A DNA stretch of 64,000 nt from Phosphoribacter sp037045045. GTDB lineage: Bacteria > Actinomycetota > Actinomycetes > Actinomycetales > Dermatophilaceae. Shown here piece by piece: positions 60,986 through 64,000 of the stretch. The stretch lies in contig JBAOHL010000001.1 of the NCBI GenBank assembly GCA_037045045.1, positions 1 through 64,000 on the forward strand. Direction: 5' to 3'. A program made the position numbers and the translations under genes. The notes beneath the pieces are model-generated. The model saw nothing but the letters and a program-made list of their open reading frames with translations, did not search any database and had not been told where the DNA came from. Every line of letters starts with the position of its first letter. The stretch's first letter is position 1.

Positions 60986-61986
60986 GCATCCCGACCGCCT
61001 CGGTATCCACCGCGACCCAGGCACCGGCGCCGGCCCCCAAAGGGCCGGCGCTGGCCCGGCGGATCCTCGAGCCTGCGAACCTCGCGGAGTGGGCGGCGCT
61101 CATCGGGCTCGTCGTCCTCGTCGTCGTGTTCCAGTCGCTCAACGGGACTTTCCTGAGCCCCGGGAATATCCAGGCCATGCTGGTGGCCGCAGCCATCCTC
61201 GTCGTGCTGGCCATCGGCCAAACCTTCGTGATCGCCACGGCCGGGATCGACCTGTCCGTCGCGTCGACCATGACCCTGGCCGCGGTCGTCTTCGGCACCG
61301 CGTTCGCGGCCGATTGGCCGCTCGCCGCGGCCATCCTGCTGGCCATCCTGGTCGGCGGCCTGGTCGGCGCCGTCAACGGGCTGCTCGTCTCGCGCGGCAA
61401 GATCACCGACTTCATCGTCACCCTCGGCACCTTGTCCGCGGCATCCGGGCTGGCGCTGATCATCGCCGACGGCAAGCCCAAGACGATCATCAACCCAGTG
61501 CTGTTGCGGCTGTCCACGGGCACGATCGGCGTCTTCGGGTACAGCTTCATCATCGCCGTCGTCCTCGCCGTCCTCGCCCACGTCGTGCTGTTCCACACCC
61601 GGTTCGGCACCTACGTGTTGGCCACCGGCGGCAACCCCGACGCGGCCAACGCCGCTGGCGTCAGCACCAATCGGGTCAAGACCGCGGTGTACGTCATCTC
61701 CGGATGCCTGGCCGGGATCGCCTCGATCCTGCTGGTCGCCCGGGTCGGTGCGTCCGAACCGGCGGCGAATACCTCGTTCCTGCTCAACTCGGTCGCCGCG
61801 GTCGTCCTCGGCGGGGTCAGCCTGTTCGGCGGCCGGGCCACCATCCTCGGCCCGATCATCGGCGCCCTGCTGCTCACCGCCCTGGTCAACGGGCTCACCC
61901 TGCTCGGGGTCTCGCAGTTCTACCAACCGCTGTCGGTCGGCGTCGTCGTCGTCCTGGCAGCCCTGCTCACGAGGTTCCAGAAATGA
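60982..61986 (+). CDS. Sugar ABC transporter permease (FrcC/RbsC-like)
   Basis: A 334-aa protein with about 9-10 membrane segments and the BPD_transp_2 signatures GQTFVIATAGIDLSVAST, GLLVSRGKITDFIVTLGTLS, ATGGNPDAANAAGVSTNRVK. GTG 60982. Its end overlaps the ATPase gene (ATG 61983). Confidence 0.92.
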   Translation: MSIPTASVSTATQAPAPAPKGPALARRILEPANLAEWAALIGLVVLVVVFQSLNGTFLSPGNIQAMLVAAAILVVLAIGQTFVIATAGIDLSVASTMTLAAVVFGTAFAADWPLAAAILLAILVGGLVGAVNGLLVSRGKITDFIVTLGTLSAASGLALIIADGKPKTIINPVLLRLSTGTIGVFGYSFIIAVVLAVLAHVVLFHTRFGTYVLATGGNPDAANAAGVSTNRVKTAVYVISGCLAGIASILLVARVGASEPAANTSFLLNSVAAVVLGGVSLFGGRATILGPIIGALLLTALVNGLTLLGVSQFYQPLSVGVVVVLAALLTRFQK

Positions 61987-62795
61987 CCGTCCAAGACGCC
62001 GGCGCCAGGCCGCTCTACCACGACGTCCCCGCGGACGCGCTGCTCACCGTCTCCGGGGTCAGCCTGGCCTTCGGTCAGGTCAGAGCCCTCAGGGACGTGG
62101 CCATGCATGCCCGGCGCGGCGAAGTCACCGCGGTGGTCGGGGACAACGGGGCCGGCAAGTCCACGCTCATCCGATGCGTATGCGGCATCCATCGCCCGGA
62201 CGCCGGCACCATCACCTTCGACGGTGAGGTGGTCGACTTCCGAAACCCGGAGCAAGCTCGCGAGTCCGGGATCGAGACCGTGCACCAGAACCTGGCGCTG
62301 GTCGAGGACCTGACCGTGTGGCAGAACCTGTTCCTCAACCGGGAACTGACCCGCAACGTCGGACCCATCGGGTTCCTGGACCGCAAGGCCATGCGCACGC
62401 GGGCCCAGGAGATGATCTCCACCCTGGCCGTCAACGTGCCCGCGGTGAGCGCCCGAGTTCGCCGGCTCTCCGGTGGGCAGCGGCAGGCGGTGTCCATCTG
62501 CCGGGCCGCTGGGTTCACCTCCAAGCTCATCATCATGGACGAGCCCACCGCCGCGCTCGGCGTGCAGGAGACCGCCCGCGTCGAGGAGCTGATCCTGCGA
62601 CTGAGGAGCGAGGGGCACGCGATCATCCTCATCAGCCACAACTTCGCCCAGGTGCTCAAACTCAGCGACGCGATCTGGGTCATGCGCGCCGGCCGATGTG
62701 TCGCCGGACGCCGGACCGTCGATACGAACGGCGACGACATCGTCGCCCTCATCACCGGCGCCCGAGCCGGGGACCTGCCCGAAGCCACCGACTAA
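61983..62795 (+). CDS. Sugar ABC transporter ATPase, single domain (FrcA-like)
   Basis: A 270-aa ATPase: Walker A GDNGAGKST, Q loop VHQNLALVEDL, signature LSGGQRQAV, Walker B LIIMDEPTAALG. One ABC domain, unlike the double RbsA/XylG. In frc operons the ATPase is likewise single and must dimerise. Confidence 0.92.
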   Translation: MTVQDAGARPLYHDVPADALLTVSGVSLAFGQVRALRDVAMHARRGEVTAVVGDNGAGKSTLIRCVCGIHRPDAGTITFDGEVVDFRNPEQARESGIETVHQNLALVEDLTVWQNLFLNRELTRNVGPIGFLDRKAMRTRAQEMISTLAVNVPAVSARVRRLSGGQRQAVSICRAAGFTSKLIIMDEPTAALGVQETARVEELILRLRSEGHAIILISHNFAQVLKLSDAIWVMRAGRCVAGRRTVDTNGDDIVALITGARAGDLPEATD

Positions 62796-62824
62796 CCTCA
62801 CTCCGTCACGCGAAAGCCAGACTC

Positions 62825-63742
62825 ATGACCGACACCACGCCCACCGACACCCTCCAGAGCGCGCCCCAGACCGGCGCGCCCAACCGACTCGGCATCCACG
62901 CGCTGGTCTGGGTCGGGGACACCTCCCCGACCAGCGTCGAGACCGCCATCGCCCAGACCGCGGCCGCCGGATACGACATCCTCGAGTTTTCGCTGCACGA
63001 CTCGGCCAACCTCGACGTGGCCGGCACCAAGGCCCTGTTGGCCCAGCACGGGCTGACGACGGTCTGTTCCCGGGGGCTGGCCCGCGACGCCGACGTCTCC
63101 AGCGACGACCCCGTGGTGGTGGCCCGCGGCCAGCGGCTGCTGCAGGAGTCCCTCGGCATCACCGCCGGCATCGGCGGCACGATCCTCACTGGGGCCCTCT
63201 ACAGCGCCTTCGGCAAGGCTCCCGGCCCCCTGACCAAGACCGGCCGCGACAACGTCGTCGGCGTGCTGCAGGAACTCGCCGCCGACGCCGCTCGGGTCGG
63301 GGTCACCCTCGGTCTCGAGGTGTGCAATCGGTACGAGACGAACGTCGTCAACACCGCTCACGACGCACTCGTGCTCGCCGACGACATCGGCGCCGACAAT
63401 GTCATGGTGCACCTGGACAGCTACCACATGAACATCGAGGAGGACGACTTCGTCGGCCCCGTCCTCGAACTCGGCGATCGGCTCGGCTACGTCCACATCG
63501 GCGAGAACCATCGCGGCTACCTCGGTTCTGGCCACCTCGACTTCGCCGCGTTCTTCGGCGCTCTGGCCCAGATCGACTACCGCGGCGCGGTGACCTTCGA
63601 GTCCTTCTCCTCCGCGGTCCTGGCCGAGAGCCTGTCCAACGACTTAGCCATCTGGCGCAACCTCTGGGACGACGGGTTCGACCTCGCGGTCCAGGCTCGC
63701 GGCTATATGGCCGACGGGCTCACGGCCGCCCGACAGCGATGA
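62825..63742 (+). CDS. D-tagatose 3-epimerase family sugar isomerase
   Basis: A 305-aa TIM-barrel sugar epimerase. The catalytic and metal residues are E165 (GLEVCNRYETN), D198 (HLDSYHMNIEE), H224 (YVHIGENHRG), R230 and E259 (VTFESFS). Their spacing (33, 26 and 35 residues) equals that of characterised D-tagatose/D-psicose 3-epimerases. It interconverts ketohexoses at C3, for example D-psicose and D-fructose, feeding the operon's kinase. Confidence 0.9.
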   Translation: MTDTTPTDTLQSAPQTGAPNRLGIHALVWVGDTSPTSVETAIAQTAAAGYDILEFSLHDSANLDVAGTKALLAQHGLTTVCSRGLARDADVSSDDPVVVARGQRLLQESLGITAGIGGTILTGALYSAFGKAPGPLTKTGRDNVVGVLQELAADAARVGVTLGLEVCNRYETNVVNTAHDALVLADDIGADNVMVHLDSYHMNIEEDDFVGPVLELGDRLGYVHIGENHRGYLGSGHLDFAAFFGALAQIDYRGAVTFESFSSAVLAESLSNDLAIWRNLWDDGFDLAVQARGYMADGLTAARQR

Positions 63743-64000
63743 CCGCGCGGCCGTCCGATGCCGGCGAGCGACGCGCCGGACTCGTCGAGCTCGCTGAGCT
63801 CGCCGAGTTGGCGGCCGGCCTGGTCACCTCCGGCCATCGCGCGATCCTCGGGGTCGCCGGCGCCCCCGGCTCGGGCAAGACCACCTTCGTCGAAGCACTC
63901 ATTGCCGAGGTCGCCGCCGCCCGCGGACCGGACTGGGTGGCCCACCTGCCGATGGACGGTTTTCACTTGGCCGATGCGCAGCTGCGGCGGCTGGGCGCCC
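63739..64000 (+). CDS. FrcK/uridine-kinase-like P-loop kinase (runs off the window)
   Basis: The first 87 codons show GVAGAPGSGKTTFVEALIAE (Walker A) and PMDGFHLADAQL, typical of the FrcK/YggC/pantothenate-kinase-like family. ATG 63739 overlaps the epimerase stop (ATGA). Probably phosphorylates the imported or epimerised sugar. Confidence 0.85.
   Translation, partial: MTARPSDAGERRAGLVELAELAELAAGLVTSGHRAILGVAGAPGSGKTTFVEALIAEVAAARGPDWVAHLPMDGFHLADAQLRRLGA

Noticed and set aside
1..64000. tRNA, rRNA, CRISPR array or replication origin
   Set aside because: No cloverleaf-like tRNA ends, rRNA cores, regular repeat-spacer arrays or DnaA-box clusters were recognised on either strand.

Overview
The window is high-GC actinobacterial DNA. 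Evidence: strong G/C third codon positions, frequent GTG/TTG starts, dense ATGA/GTGA stop-start overlaps, an ECF42-type sigma factor with its DGPF partner, an F420-type (Ddn-like) oxidoreductase, a SARP/AfsR-type regulator and an HTH + Clp-N gene pair. I suspect Micrococcales, perhaps Intrasporangiaceae, but the sequence alone does not fix the family. No rRNA, tRNA or CRISPR array was seen.

Layout. (1) 1-9963, all on the minus strand: the right part of a Tn554-like element with three recombination genes (tnpA, tnpB, tnpC-like). Its cargo is an unusual restriction-modification-like system: a small methyltransferase with the AdoMet motif, a GIY-YIG/DEAH helicase with a C-terminal frameshift, a second methyltransferase polypeptide carrying NPPY, a long hairpin, and an AAA/OLD-like ATPase that runs off the window. 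The element has broken a Mod-type methyltransferase gene right after its DPPFNT motif (9964-10269). (2) 9964-13505: rest of an older defence-like patch, with an SF1 helicase-nuclease and an aldo/keto reductase remnant. (3) 13980-16562: VOC protein, IS256 remnant, truncated FAD monooxygenase and truncated TetR regulator, GNAT. (4) 16668-21617: a tight five-gene operon, the best candidate for an undescribed pathway: a 105-aa protein, two 2OG-Fe(II) oxygenase-like proteins, a carbamoyltransferase and an MFS exporter. The 105-aa protein shares a gapless 32-residue module with the N-termini of both oxygenases. (5) 21.9-30.1 kb: HTH/Clp-N pair with twin operators, DUF1772 protein, several decayed genes, an IS256 copy with a 9-bp target duplication, an IS21 scar, and the ECF42 sigma/DGPF pair. 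(6) 30.1-42.6 kb: ribosomal-protection GTPase, GntR-ABC exporter operon, NarL-type two-component system, MarR-controlled VOC-SDR-membrane operon, SRPBCC, hydrolase, pterin-dehydratase/VOC fusion. (7) 42.9-49.5 kb: an envelope operon with an OmpA-domain lipoprotein carrying eight 17-residue GDGSG repeats, a second lipoprotein, a small membrane protein and an OmpR/HK pair, then a zinc-ribbon polyproline membrane protein. (8) 49.5-58.5 kb: mostly uncharacterised proteins, a zinc alcohol dehydrogenase, a 1006-aa SARP-NB-ARC-TPR regulator and two related lipoproteins, one internally deleted. (9) 58.6-64 kb: a ROK-regulated sugar ABC transporter operon with a D-tagatose 3-epimerase family enzyme and a kinase, laid out like frcRBCAK fructose operons.

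Across the ordinary chromosomal part, an octamer (CGGCATAC / GTATGCCG) recurs far above expectation on both strands and forces rare codons. It is nearly absent from the mobile first 13.9 kb, the oxygenase/carbamoyltransferase operon and the sugar operon. Coordinates and motifs were read by eye; family assignments rest on motifs and layout, not on searches.
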